From Combretum micranthum (taxonomy: Eukaryota > Streptophyta > Magnoliopsida > Myrtales > Combretaceae), in the NCBI GenBank assembly GCA_024138025.1, contig JAMXBD010001049.1, positions 372,001 to 436,000 of the forward strand: DNA of 64,000 bases, in the 5' to 3' direction. The translations under genes were made by a program, and so were the position numbers. This document shows positions 1-11,330 of the stretch, piece after piece; positions within the stretch are counted from its first letter, which is position 1; each line of letters starts with the position of its first letter. Below the pieces are notes generated by a model that was not told where the DNA came from, ran no database searches, and was given only the letters and a program-made list of their open reading frames with translations.

Positions 1-411
1 TTTAATTAATGTGGTGAAGTGAAGGTGATGAAATAAGTGTTATTAGAGTTTTTAATTGGTAGCTACAAGGATAAAGTCCTCTGTGATGTAGCGCCAATGC
101 ATACGGGGCACATTCTGTTGGGCCGTCCATGACAATTTGATAGGTAGGTTTTATATGATGGTTTCAAGAATTGCTATTCATTTGATTTAAACAACCAGCA
201 TGTGGAATTAACTCCTATCAATCTAAGTGAAGCACATGAGGATCAACAAATATTGATGAGAGATTTGAGAGAGAAAAGAAAACACATGAGTGCTCAAAAC
301 AAAAATAAGAGTGATACACTTGTGAGCAATAAGAGTGTAATATTTGCTAGGAAAGTTACAGCTAACAATCATATTTTGTTTGTTCCAAAAAAGAATGATT
401 ATTATTTGTAG
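1..411 (+). pseudogene. Ty3/gypsy polyprotein fragment, end of aspartic protease
   Basis: Reading from about base 78, the peptide CDVAPMHTGHILLGRP is the conserved C-terminal part of the plant gypsy retroviral-type aspartic protease (the HILLGRP block). It is followed by the usual lysine/glutamate-rich linker, open from 202 to 411. The Trp codon expected after GRP is a stop (TGA at 130), and another stop follows, so the frame is dead. The catalytic Asp motif lies outside the window to the left. RT, RNase H and integrase, which should follow, are absent: the linker runs straight into the polyprotein tail at 412-709, indicating a large internal deletion. Family assignment is firm; lineage is not resolved. 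Confidence 0.78.
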
Positions 412-709
412 GATTCAAAAGATAAGCAACAAGTGCATCAATTTCGTCTGAAGCACCAAGGACCTTCAAAGACTCATGGATGCGTGGATTCGATGACGAA
501 TCCTTTCAAAGAAAGAGGGATTGCTATGAAAATGAAAAGACAAAAGAAGCATTTTGGACGAACTGGGGCAAAGCTGACTCAAGTTCGCCAGCCTATAAAG
601 CAACACTACCGGCCTTCTTACACTATGTGGACGAGGTCACAGATGCATACTTGAGTAAGATAGAAGCATCGAAGAAGGAGTGGAAGACAGCACGCGTAGG
701 TCGAACATA
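412..709 (+). pseudogene. Ty3/gypsy polyprotein C-terminal tail
   Basis: Translations around 433-654 and 480-710 contain DSMTNPFKERG, which resembles the tail that ends many plant gypsy polyproteins (DLRTNPFQEGE-like). Two overlapping frames are open, suggesting one old frameshift. It sits between the protease remnant and an LTR-like stretch, where the polyprotein end belongs. After this motif, 76 codons of acidic/basic sequence run to 710 with no family I recognise. Probably non-functional. Confidence 0.55.
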
Positions 710-711
710 AG

Positions 712-1179
712 CTGCCATCCTTGATTTGAAAGCTGCCATCCTTTATTTCAAAGCTACCAACCTTTATATTTTGCATGTTTTTTGTTTTATTTGTCTTTTC
801 TTTGTTATTTTTTGAGACTATAAATAGTCTTTTAGGTCTTTTGTTATAGATAAGAGTTTTTATGTTTTTTGTGAGAGACTTTTCTCTTGTGAGTTTTTGT
901 GAGAACTTTTTATGAACTTATCGAATTGATATCTGTGGCGTTCTTATTTAATTGGACTTATCAATCAAAATTTTATCCTCTTTTGATTGTGGCGTCTGTT
1001 TAATTTTACAAAGGTTTGTGCTTTATTTTAAGCAATGGGTCAAGGTTCCAATTGATTATTGGGTCTTAGGATCGATATTCCTAAGGTTTGCAGCATTGGT
1101 TTAGAATTATTTAATCAAATTTACTTAGTTCTATTCATGTCGAACGTAGAGCGAATCGAAGTGTGGCCGGATTCATATC
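712..1179 (+). repeat. 3' LTR of the gypsy fragment
   Basis: This non-coding stretch follows the polyprotein tail. It holds a TATA-type promoter (CTATAAATAG, 818-827) and T-rich leader sequence, and ends near TTCATATCA at about 1178, directly against a copia gag frame that opens at 1183. The abrupt switch means this gypsy element was inserted in the copia gag gene. The start is approximate, since no second LTR or target duplication is in the window. Two nearly identical pentadecamers (AAGCTGCCATCCTT) sit at its left edge, at 709 and 730. Confidence 0.6.
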
Positions 1180-3344
1180 ACCATGATATATGGTCATGAT
1201 ACTCTTGTGTTTGATGAAGTGAAAGCTAACCTATTGAGTAAAGATGAACTTAACAATAAGCTCTATTCAACTAGTGGTTCCATTAAGAATAGTGCCTTGA
1301 TGTCTCAAGGCAAAGAGCAAAGTAGGAAAGACTCAAATAATAAAAACAAGTCCCCTTCTAAGTCAAAGGGTAAAGAAAAATTTCGTAAATATTACTGATT
1401 GCAGATTCATAGAATAAAGAAAAATAAAAACCTATTCAGAGTGGGAAATCTAACAAAAAAAGACTAATATCGATTTTGCAGAGATAAATATTCTTAATAT
1501 TAGTCACTTGTATCAGTTGATGACCAAAGACCAGGATTATAGTGGATTTTGTATTCCAATGGCTTTTACCATATGATGTCAAATAGAGATTGGATTACCA
1601 ATTTCAAACCTTTTAATGGTGGGACAATCTCTATGGGCAATTCTAGCTTATGTCAGGTGCAAGGTATTGGTTCGATTCATGTAAAGATGCATGATGCTAT
1701 TGTTAGAATGCTCACGAATGTCCACTATGTTCCAGTTTTTTCCATGGATCTTATTTCTATTAGCAATCTTAATAAAGACGGATGTCAATCTACTGTTGAA
1801 AATGGTATAATGAGGATTATTGATAATTTTCTCATTTTAATGAAGGGCATGTTGAATGACACTTTGTATGCTCTTCAAGGTTCTATAGTTATTGGGTCTA
1901 ATGCAGTTTCTATTCAATCTAAGAAAATGAATTTATGACATATGAGGTTAAGCCATATGTTAGAGAAAAGGATGGACCAATTGTGTAGCATAGGTATTTT
2001 GCTAGAAAAGTTGGGTAGTTTGGATTTTTGAGAGCACTGTGCATTTGGCAAGTAAGAGCATGTTAGTTTTGGTATAACAAAACATAAAACTAAAACATCT
2101 TTGGACTACATTCATTTAGACTTGCGCGGGCTAGTTCCAATTGCTTCTTTGGGTTCTGCTAGATATTTTCTCATCCTCATTGATGATTTTCCCTAGAAAC
2201 TATAGGTCTATTTTCTACATAATAAATTAGACATTTTTAAGACCTATAAAGAGTATAAGAGTATGATTGTGAAGCAAACTAGGAAATGTCTTAAGCGGCT
2301 TTAAATTGATAACAATCCAATAGAATTGAGCATCATAACATTATTACCCATACTCTACAAAAGAATGTAGTTACAGAGAGGATGAGAAAATCTTAATGTA
2401 AAAGCCCAAGTGTATGTTGTCTCATGCTAATCTTAGTAAAGAGTTTTGGACAAAAGCTGTTAATACTGCTTGTCATCTTGCCAATTGTTCTCCTCATTTG
2501 GTACTTAATGGAAAGACTATTGAGCATGGGTAGTCTAGTAATCCACCAAAGTATTAACATTAAAAAATATTTGGTTCTTCTACATATGCTCACATGAATA
2601 CTAGTAAGCTTGATGCTTTTTTAATTAAATGCATTTTTATTGGGTATGCTATAAGAGCTAAAGGCTACATATTGTATAACCTAGAAACCAAGAAAAATAT
2701 TGTTATTAGAGATGTAGGATTTGGTGAGTATACAGTTTTATAGTCATATGTTGAGCTGCTAGCTATTCAAAGTTAGTTTGATGGTACATAAACAAAGGTA
2801 GAGGTTCTTATCCTTACTACTCCATTACCTGGCAATTCACCTTTGACTTCAAGTCAAACTAACGGTCATACGAATATTCCTAGTACACCTCAACAACCCT
2901 CTATACCAAAGGGCATACAAAGGTGGTAGATTAAACCACCTACTATATTTCATGATATGGTGGGTTATACACTTAGTATTACAGATGACATGGAGTGTTG
3001 TGATCCTATTTCCAATCAGGAAGCTATTGAAGCCTTAGACTCTGATAAGTGGCTCATTGTCATACAAGAAGAGATAGAGTTTCTGTCTAAGAATAGTACA
3101 TAGGAACTTGTGCCACTCTTAGTCGATAAGAAGATTGTTGGCTCCACATAGGTATTCAAGAAGAAAGAAGGACCAAATTCGGATGACATTTGCTATAAAG
3201 CTTGCTTGTAGCCAAGGGCTACAATTAGGTGGAAGGTGTAGATTATAATAATATTTTTTCACCTATTGTTAAGCATACTATTATTTGTGCTTTATTGTCC
3301 TTGTAGCTATGGAGAATTTAAAACTCGAGCATATGGATGTTAAG
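1180..3344 (+). pseudogene. Ty1/copia gag-pol pseudogene, 5' half (gag end, protease, integrase, start of RT)
   Basis: Domains in order: gag C-terminus (1183-1398, starts IYGHDTLVFDEVKANLL); protease (about 1540-1930), whose active-site LDSG is changed to LYSN at about 1549-1560; GAG-pre-integrase (HMRLSHMLEKRMDQLC, about 1938); integrase HHCC and core (LDYIHLDLRG, FLILIDDF, about 2100-2200; further core to about 2760); then RT N-terminus (FHDMVGYTLSI, EAIEALDSDKW, about 2950-3100), breaking off at LEHMDVK at 3344. Several stops and frameshifts show it is dead. The 5' end is missing beneath the gypsy insertion. The frame resumes exactly at 10116/10121, so the 6.77 kb between is a later insertion. 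Confidence 0.88.
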
Positions 3345-4368
3345 TGAAATAATCTAATTTATTCAATAATTAAATTTTTATGTGATTACAATATTAGTTC
3401 TAAATATTAAGTTTGCAGTAGTTTTTCTATATAAAAATGAATGTATAGAAATAGGTTTAATATATTATGTTTATTGATGTAAATTATTGATGTATATGAG
3501 TATGTGTAATGAGATTAATATTATTGTTTTATGTATATTAATATGTGTATAGTATAATTAATGTTTATGTCTCTTATGAATTAATATGTATATGTTACGT
3601 TTAAAATTATAAAAACAACTTTTGAATTGTCTGAGATTTTGTTAGCAGAAATTTTCAACAAATTTAGCCTATTTTCAAGCTCAAATTAAACTCAAATTAG
3701 CTTCAAATTAAGTCAAATTAAACCTAAGTCATATATGCACCAAAAGTCAAACTTAGGATAAAATTGAGTTCCAAATTTGATTAATTAGAGCCACTTTTAG
3801 TAGCCCCCATTTTTCATACGAATTTCCACTTTTCATTTCTTTCTCTTTTCCTTTTATCTTCAAACCATAAGCCCTAAACCAAAACCAATATCAAGCTCTT
3901 GGATTCAACAATCCCTCTAAGCCAAAGCCTCTTCATGTAAGTTAAAGCTAGTATTAACTCTTCATTTTATTTCCTTTCCTGTATTATAGATGTAAAATCT
4001 ATGCTAGGATGAGTTTAATGTCATATGAGTTGAATGGTTTTATGTAATGATATATATGTTAGGTTGTGTTTTATTGATATGTGAACTTGTTTATGTAATA
4101 TGGAAGTAGTGAGAGGTGTTGGTGAGAAGTGAAGTTGATTTGAGTAGTTGAAGTTGAAGTTGAAGTGAGAGAGAAGATTTGATGTGAATGAAGTAGTTTG
4201 ATGTGTTGTTATGATGTCTAAAGTTGTTAGGATTGGTTAATGTGGATAGAAGATAGTGTATGAAGTTAAATATGTTTTTGAAGAAGGATTGAAAGTGTTA
4301 TATGTTATAATTTTCAAAGTGTAAAACAGAGGAAGTAAAACACTTTTCGAATAGGTTTGTTTTTTAAT

Positions 4369-4610
4369 GTACGCTGGCATCTGGTACTTCAACGCTGCCG
4401 GTGTAGAGGCGGTGTTGAATGTGATCAGAACCAATTTTTCTAAAGCTGCTTAAAACGCCGCCGGCTTTTGTAAAGAAATTGTCCAGCGTTTATTTTTCAA
4501 ATCGTACGCCGGATACTAAGGCTTCAAAGCTGCTAGCCTTCAACAGGTGTTGAATGCGAACAGAATAAAAAACGCCAGGCTTAATGCCGCCGGCATATAT
4601 GTTAAGTTCA
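4369..4610 (+). repeat. GC-rich GCCGGC-type repeat module in C1
   Basis: A GC-rich island in very AT-rich surroundings, with degenerate repeats of ACGCYGGCAT, CGCCGCCGGC, CGTACGCCGG and GCCGCCGGCAT. The same kind of module is in C2 (18484-18860) and, unexpectedly, in the LTRs of the unrelated gypsy element G1 (36703-36960, 53938-54200). Many sites look like TG/CA-decayed versions of CG-containing units, as expected from methylated DNA. Confidence 0.6.
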
Positions 4611-4837
4611 ATGAATCTCTTGTATAGTTAGCTTAGGATTATGATATATATATATATATATATATTCTACGTTCGATTGAATATAGTAAAACACTGTCGG
4701 GTTTAGGTACGTGATAGCTTGATTGATGTATGTTAGGAATAGGCATTACTTAAATTGATTTAATTTGACTCGGCTTAATACTTTAATGAACTGGATGTCT
4801 ATTATGTTGTTTAATCTGGTCCGAGGAGTAACAAACC

Positions 4838-4932
4838 TGTCATGATGCAATGACATGTTAGTTAGGCGCTTAACCTAAGTCATGATGCAATGACTTTACC
4901 ATGATGCAATGGTACGCTATGATGCAATAGCG
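4838..4932 (+). repeat. Array of four stem-loops with constant loop GATGCA and unit-specific stems
   Basis: Four perfect hairpins: TGTCAT-GATGCA-ATGACA (4838-4855), AAGTCAT-GATGCA-ATGACTT (4877-4896), TACCAT-GATGCA-ATGGTA (4897-4914) and CGCTAT-GATGCA-ATAGCG (4915-4932). The last three abut with no spacer. The loop is constant while the stems differ but stay fully complementary. C2 has the same four units with the same stems in reverse complement (17957-18050); C3 keeps two. Confidence 0.9.
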
Positions 4933-6507
4933 ATTTATTTTGGTTAAGTAGATAATCGATGGGAGAATAGTATCCAAGTAACGTTTGCTTAAACTTAGGA
5001 GGAAATGCCATGATTTAGTTCAAAGTGTATGGGAACTTATGAACTAGGCTTATGTCGTAGACTGAGTTTAAGTAAAGTCGGGCAACGGCTTTTGAACCCT
5101 AAATGAAGCTAATTCTTTATGGAATAGATATATGAGATATAAGTATTCGGACTGCTTATATCAAGTCCCTAAGTAGCTGCTGTTACTCAGGACCCCTAAA
5201 TTCCCAAAGCGTGATTCCGGGGTTTGAATACCCTACTGTTGTTTTGTTAAAAGAAACTTAATAAGATAATGACTTGATCAATGATGCATTTCATTTGATT
5301 TAAGTTTGCTTGATAAATTGTTTTTGTATTTGTTATTGCGTACTAGGCCTGTAAACCCTCGAAAATTTCATAATTCTTAGAAAATAATCCTAGAAGTCTA
5401 ATATCAAAATTTAAATCTCGAAAATCACCTCAAGTTAAAAACCGAATTCTAAATTAGTTAAAATACAAAAAATTCTTAGTCTTGAGAAAACGAGAACCCT
5501 TGAAACAAAATATAAAAATCCAACTATCGGTTGAATCAACATCCCGTACGCCAATCAAATCATCTACCCGATTCCTAAAACGCAAATCAAAACGATATAT
5601 CCAGATAACACTCAACAACGAAATGATAAGATCTTAATCCTTCGGTAAATTTCAGAATTAGAAATTTCAATTTTCACCAAAAGTCAAACTAAGTCAACTC
5701 ATAACCCTAGACTCGGTTAAACGATCCCGAGAACTAAAAACTATTAAATAATCACAAATATAATAAGATAAATCATAGATATCGAGCTAAAAATTAAAAC
5801 GGTCAAAACTCCAAAACTATGTGATCTTACGAATAACTCAACAAAATCAGAAGTCAAACCGGAACCATACAAGTCAACAAAGCTTATAACAAACCCTAGT
5901 GTTTAAGATCCGGCAATCCCGCGCTCTTAAACCCTAAACAACGAAATAAAAATAATTATTGATAATAGTTCGTAATAATATAGGGAAGCTTAAAAATATC
6001 ATATTCGCAAATTTCTAATGTCCTTTGGATCCAAACGGGATCAGTTTTTCAAGAATCGTGCCTGGTACACCGGATGGCAAAAATATTCCGTTAATACCAA
6101 TAAACTCATAAAAATATAAGATTTTCAAAAATATCAGTTTTAGAATTTTTCGATAGCTAAAAAGTACAGATATCGCATTATTACGCGTATTTTTATTACT
6201 ACAAGTACTTTAATTGTCTAGTTTACTATTCATAATACTTTTCTACTATTTATTACTATTCCTCTATCTCTATTTTTTCTTACTACCTATTCTTACACCT
6301 ACATACCTATTTCTTATAATTTTCTTTTCCCATAAAAATTCTACACCACATATTATTAAACTTCTTTTACACTTTTCTTCTAAAATTAATTTTTAATCAA
6401 ATTTTCTCCCTCCTTCTTGCCTTTGCCGTCCACCCCCTTCCCTCTCTTCACTCCCATTTATTTTCTTTTCAATTAATTTAATTACATCTAATTTTCACTC
6501 CAAAATT

Positions 6508-6725
6508 CTATAAATACCCCCTTCCTTCTTCATTCTCTCACACAATTCATTATACTACCAAAACTTTCTCAAATTCACTACACAAACTCTCTCCACAACA
6601 TTTTCCTCTATCAAAATTTTCTTTCACCAAATACTCACAAAATTTCTCTCCATAACTACCATTTCTAAATAACCACATAACCATACATTCACTACCATCT
6701 TCAAACCACATAAACACTTTAGGTA
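6508..6725 (+). promoter_or_regulatory. A1 promoter and splice donor: CTATAAATA, pyrimidine-rich leader, AG/GTAAAG
   Basis: CTATAAATACCCCC (from 6508) is a canonical plant TATA box followed by a C/T/A-rich leader typical of transcribed 5' UTRs. The leader ends in TTTAGGTAAAG, a good donor (junction 6722/6723). The same TATA-leader-donor arrangement occurs in B1 (21558, 21738) and B2 (42101, 42290), which argues for functional conservation when the family was active. Confidence 0.65.
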
Positions 6726-9170
6726 AAGATTTCTTCCAACCATTTATTTACTCGTGTCATGTAACTTAACATAATTATGGTGTTATTTTGAAACTCATAT
6801 GAATAGTAAAAGCAACAACATGTTCATGTTTTATTCTTGTACATGAACTTTGTTATTTATTTAATTTCATATTTTGCAATTTATTTATTTCATGCTATTT
6901 CCTTAAGACTAGTATTTCTAGTCTTAGACTTGTCCATATCAAGTCAAAACAACCTTTTATTTATTTTCTTTAATCTTTTGGGACTAGTCCATTCTTAGTC
7001 TCGGGATGCCTTGATGAAGCTAAGGCTCCTAATACTTGATTGGGATACCTTGATGAAGCTAAAGTTCCCAATACTTGATATTTTTATTATTTTGCTTATT
7101 ATTATTTGTTTTTAGTATTTTCTTATGTTCTTATTATATTACATGCTCATGATACTTGCATCTACATAATGATATTGTCTCAACTAATTTAACAATAGAA
7201 TTTTATTTTATTAAAGGAACTTAAAACTAAATTTTCTATTATGTGACTTGTCACAAAATAATGAAGTTATTATCAAACAACATAGAAATAGAGTAATACA
7301 AGTTTTCTCAAAGTTTTCTTAAATAACAAAGATAGTTTTACCAAGGAAACATAAGAAATAAATACTTTCATTGTCTATTATGGGAACCTAATTTTTAGTA
7401 AAATAATTTTTTAGTTTTCAAAGTTCTTACAAAAAGCTTAAAGATTAAACTCTTTTAAACCCCATGACAAAACCAAGAAACAAACTAGTTTTCAAAGTTA
7501 ATATAAAATTAACTCATAAGGTTATGAACCCACTTAGGAAAATAATGATTTTTTAGTTCCTAAAGAAGAGACTTATTTTCAAAGAATATAAATAAGATAA
7601 GATTAAAAACAAAGGATTTTATCAATAAAGAGGATTCTTTTCAAAGGAAATAAAAGAACAAGTTTTAGAAAACAAAAACTTATATTTTAGATACTAAATA
7701 TAAAGAGACAAGACTCATTTTCTAAAACCATTCTAAATACAAAGTTATAAAAATGTTTTCAACAACTTAATACACTTTGATAACTTTGATCTTTTATCAC
7801 TAGAAGTAAAATTTATGAAAGACTAAGGTTAAAGGAAAAATTTAATTGTTTTTGGAAAGAGAATGAAGAAAATAAAATAAGAATATACTCATTTATAATA
7901 ACCTATGAAAATATAAAGTTTATTCAAAAGACTTGAAAAGAAATTGTCAAAGTTAAAGTTTTAACAACTTAAAATGAATTGTTGTATGAAATAAATTATT
8001 GAGACCCTACCATTAGAAATTTTGCATATAAATTGAGCTTATCTATATACTCAAAGGATTCACCAATTATATTCACACACACACATATATATATATAATC
8101 TATATTTTACTGAAGGATTTTTGAATGAAGTTGAGTTAGAAAATGGATTTGTAAAAGTTTAGAAATATTCGTTTTAAATCTATACCCAACGTTTTTGGAA
8201 CCCAAATGACCTTTTATGACAAAGATAACCTTAGAAATGGATAGATCTTTTCGAATAGGTAGAAAATAGTATATTATATGCGAAATTCCGAGTTAAAATG
8301 AGCAAGTTATGGCCATTTTAAATTGGAATTTCATTCTATACGAATTTGACGAACATAGTGAAATAGAATTAGAAAGTTCAAGTAGAATTTCTATGAAATA
8401 CTCATCCCAGGTATTTCTTTTGTCTAGGTAATGAAGGATACAAGATTACTCTTCCTAAGGATTACTATGACTAAGAAGATCGCAAAATGGACGAGTGAGT
8501 TATTCCTCTCAATTGCTTATGCTTATAAAATAGTAGCATTAGTATACTAAGAAAAGATAAAAATGGATAATATATATATATATATATGGGGTATTCGGGT
8601 TATGTATATATATGTGATTCTATGTTCATGTGTGAAATGAGAATTAAGAATATCGCAACTTCAAACTGCTTGTTTAAGTGTTTTGTTTACTTATTTGTAT
8701 GACTGCTTATTATTTGCTAAATTGATTGATCGCCCCCTAATAAACCTTAATAAGGTTTGGCTTAGGAAAAATAAAACGCACACGCATAGCATCCATCGAG
8801 TCACATCTCTTTTCGGAAGGTTGCTACTCCTACGCGTAGAGTTGGATTGGTTGTGATCATGCTGTGACATGGGCCATGTTCCTTCCTAGAGAATCCAAAT
8901 CGCCCGGGGAATGCGACTCTAGGTTCAGAGCCTAGCCAACCGAACTCTTTGGGCGAGGACCTGGGGACTAGCAGTAGAAGATCGAGGATCTTCAACCCCG
9001 ATTCCCTAACCTTCGATACGGAGGGATAAATCCGTTCTATATATGGTTTCTGGATAACTATATATATATTTACGTAATCACGTGATTGTTGCATTGTATG
9101 CATAGCATATATGTGAAAATCTAAATGAACTTATTTGAAAATATGGTGCGAATGAAAAGGAATATCTCAC

Positions 9171-9214
9171 TAAGCTAGTTGTAGCTTATACCCCTATAGA
9201 TTTTGCTGAAACAG
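9171..9214 (+). other. A1 stem-loop and splice acceptor
   Basis: TAAGCTA-GTTG-TAGCTTA (9171-9188) is a perfect 7-bp stem-loop, followed by ATACCCCTATAGAT and an acceptor-like TGAAACAG (CAG ends 9214). The same block is in A2 (hairpin 48570-48586, CAG ends 48613) and, in reverse, in B3 (hairpin 38548-38563). Elements D and E carry a hairpin with a different stem, TGAGC/GCTCA, at the equivalent place. Confidence 0.6.
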
Positions 9215-10115
9215 GTATACCCGTGGCTTAAATTGAGGACCATGACATTAAGGAAGTCATGGAGGGATTTTAAGCTTCTATGAAGGAAATGGAAACATAA
9301 GATGAAGTAATTTTGTAAGGTTCTTTATATGTAATGACTTATATGATTAGTGTTATGTTGATTCTAAGATGTATATTTATTTGAAGACAATAAAGGGATA
9401 TGCCCCTAAGAATTGTAATTTAATATGTTCATGTTTTATAATAAGTATTCTCTTTGCCTTATTACTTAATTATTATCAATATAAATTGCGCTACTCCGAT
9501 GCATTCCCTTGGTTGTAATGTACGCTTTGTACATGATATGGAAGTCTTTGCGTGACTGAGGTAGTCATTCCTAGACTTTAGTATTGTGTACGGCGGACTG
9601 CCACGTTTAGGGTACCCTCGGGGCGTGACAAGGCCTTTGGCTTACTTTTGCCGCTTTACAAGCAATGAAGATGAGTAATATGATGATTTGGGATATGGGT
9701 CAGATTTTAAGAGATTTATGGACGAGTGGGATGAGTAGGACTCGAATGCCCATGGATTTTGGAGAAGCTTTTGTTCAAAGCATAATTCTCTGTATAGAAG
9801 GCTTGTTAATAAGCCTAAGTTGTAAAAGACATTAAGATCTTTTTAGGTTATCTTTTGTACCAAGAAAAACTTATAATTTTTGTAGTGTCTTATATTTACA
9901 CTGAACTTTGTACATATAATGTATATATGTATGGATTGCTTTTATTAGCAATATGGTTTTGTTAAACGTTGTTTATAAAGTTTTATTAAATTTGATTAAA
10001 CAATTTTTATAAACTTTTAGTTTTAGGACAACCTTACATATAATGTGAAAATGTTATATGTGGTTGGGGACTCAAGTACACTAAATCTCGGGATTTAGTG
10101 GGTCGGGTCTTTACA

Positions 10116-11330
10116 TTAAGATTGTTTTTCTTCATGGTGATTTGGAGGAAAAGATTGTTATGAGTCAACATGAAGGTTTTGTTATTGAAGGAAAGGAGGA
10201 TCGCGTTTGTTTGCTTAAGAAATTCTTGGCAATTTCTTGAGAAATGGTATGGGCGATTTGATGGTTTTATTAGGGGAATTAGGTTTGTAAGGAGTAATTA
10301 TGACATTTTTTTATTTTCAAAAGCTCTCTAATGGATCTTACATATATCTACTCTTATATGTTGGTGACACATTAATTGTTATGTCTAACATTGTAGATAT
10401 CTCTAGACCTAAATCCTAACTCAACTATAGATTTGATACGAAAGACCTGGGGGCAGCCAAGAAGATTTTAGGTATGGAGATCTATCAACACAGATGCTCA
10501 AGAAAGTTGTGGTTGTCACAACAGGATTTTATTTAGAAAGTCCTTTAGTGTTTTAATATGGCTAATTTTAAACTAGTCTCCATACCTTTAGTTGTTCATT
10601 TCAAACTTTCTGCTACCACATCATTGTAGTATGATGATGAATCAAGGTACATGACTAAAGTCTCATACTTCAGTGTATAGGCAACTTAATGTATGCAATG
10701 GTTTGTATTCATCCTAAATTGGCGTATCCTGCTAGTATCATGAGCTGATATATGGTAAATCCTGGTAAATATCAATGTTATGGTGCTAAATAGATATTAC
10801 GATATCTAAAGGGAATGAGTGATGTATGTTTGGAGTTTGAATAGAAGCTTAGCATTTTGACATGGTATCGTGATTTTAATTTTGATAGTGATTTAAATAA
10901 AAGCATATCTCACATAGGTTATGTTTTCTCATTAAGAGGTTGTGCTATAAGCTGGAAAACCTTATTGCAACCAACTGTGACTTTATGATCTTCTACTGAT
11001 GTTGAATGTAGGTAGTGATTGAAGTAATCAAGATAGCTTCATGGTTAAAGGGTTTATTGTTTAACTTCAATTCCTTGGGTGATAGCATTATTATATATGT
11101 GATAGTCAGATTGCTAATTATCTCACCAAGGATCCCATGCACCATATGCTCACTAAACACATTGATATGCATTACCATTTTATTCAAGATATTATGAGTC
11201 GAGGTAATATTCAAGTGATAAAGATTAGCACCCACAACAATCTAGCAGATATGTTCATGAAGGTGCTTCTAGGTGACATGTTCAGCTTACGTGTGGACTT
11301 TTTTTCTATTTTGAAGATATTGATAAATGT
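10116..11330 (+). pseudogene. Ty1/copia pol pseudogene, 3' half (rest of RT, RNase H)
   Basis: This continues the copia frame broken at 3344: VFLHGDLEEKI is the RT block after LEHMDVK. The RT motif YVDD is changed to YVGD (10357-10368), removing a catalytic Asp. KDLGAAKKILGMEIY-like sequence near 10440-10490, SKLVSIPLVVHFKLSATT-like sequence near 10570 and ILRYLKGMSDVCLEFE near 10796 are the RT/RNase H connection. The RNase H tail (SRGNIQVIKISTHNNLADMF) lies at about 11196-11260. Stops and frameshifts throughout. The domain order of integrase before RT confirms copia. Confidence 0.9.

Larger units (their letters stand above)
5350..9630 (+). mobile_element. Element A1: 4.28-kb TG...CA solo-LTR-like element
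   Basis: It starts TGTAAACCCTCGAAAA and ends ACCCTCGGGGCGTGACA, flanked by exact AGGCC (5345-5349, 9631-9635). The uninterrupted C2 copy shows the empty site (TACTGGGCCTTTGGC in reverse complement). No coding capacity. In order: a conserved upstream block (CGGCAATCCCGCGCTCTTAA near 5912; AGCTTAAAAATATCATATT), CTATAAATA promoter at 6508, donor AG/GTAAAG at 6722/6723, about 2.5 kb of AT-rich degenerate repeats, a hairpin at 9171-9188, acceptor CAG at 9214, and a conserved terminal block ending in GTGACA. Closest relative in the window is A2. Best read as a solo LTR of a long-LTR gypsy element. Confidence 0.87.
3345..10115 (+). mobile_element. Element C1: large TG...CA solo-LTR-like element, split by A1
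   Basis: It starts TGAAATAATC and ends GGGTCGGGTCTTTACA. It is flanked by exact 5-bp direct repeats TTAAG (3340-3344, 10116-10120), and removing it restores the copia RT frame. Without the nested A1 it is about 2485 bp. A reverse-strand relative is at 17061-19844 (C2) and a third at 54542-60816 (C3). No ORF of note, and no second copy of its ends inside, so it is best read as a solo LTR of an unusually long-LTR retrotransposon. Internal landmarks: splice-donor-like CATGTAAGT near 3937, GC-rich GCCGGC module 4369-4610, stem-loop array 4838-4932. Alternative: a non-autonomous element that never had paired LTRs. Confidence 0.88.
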
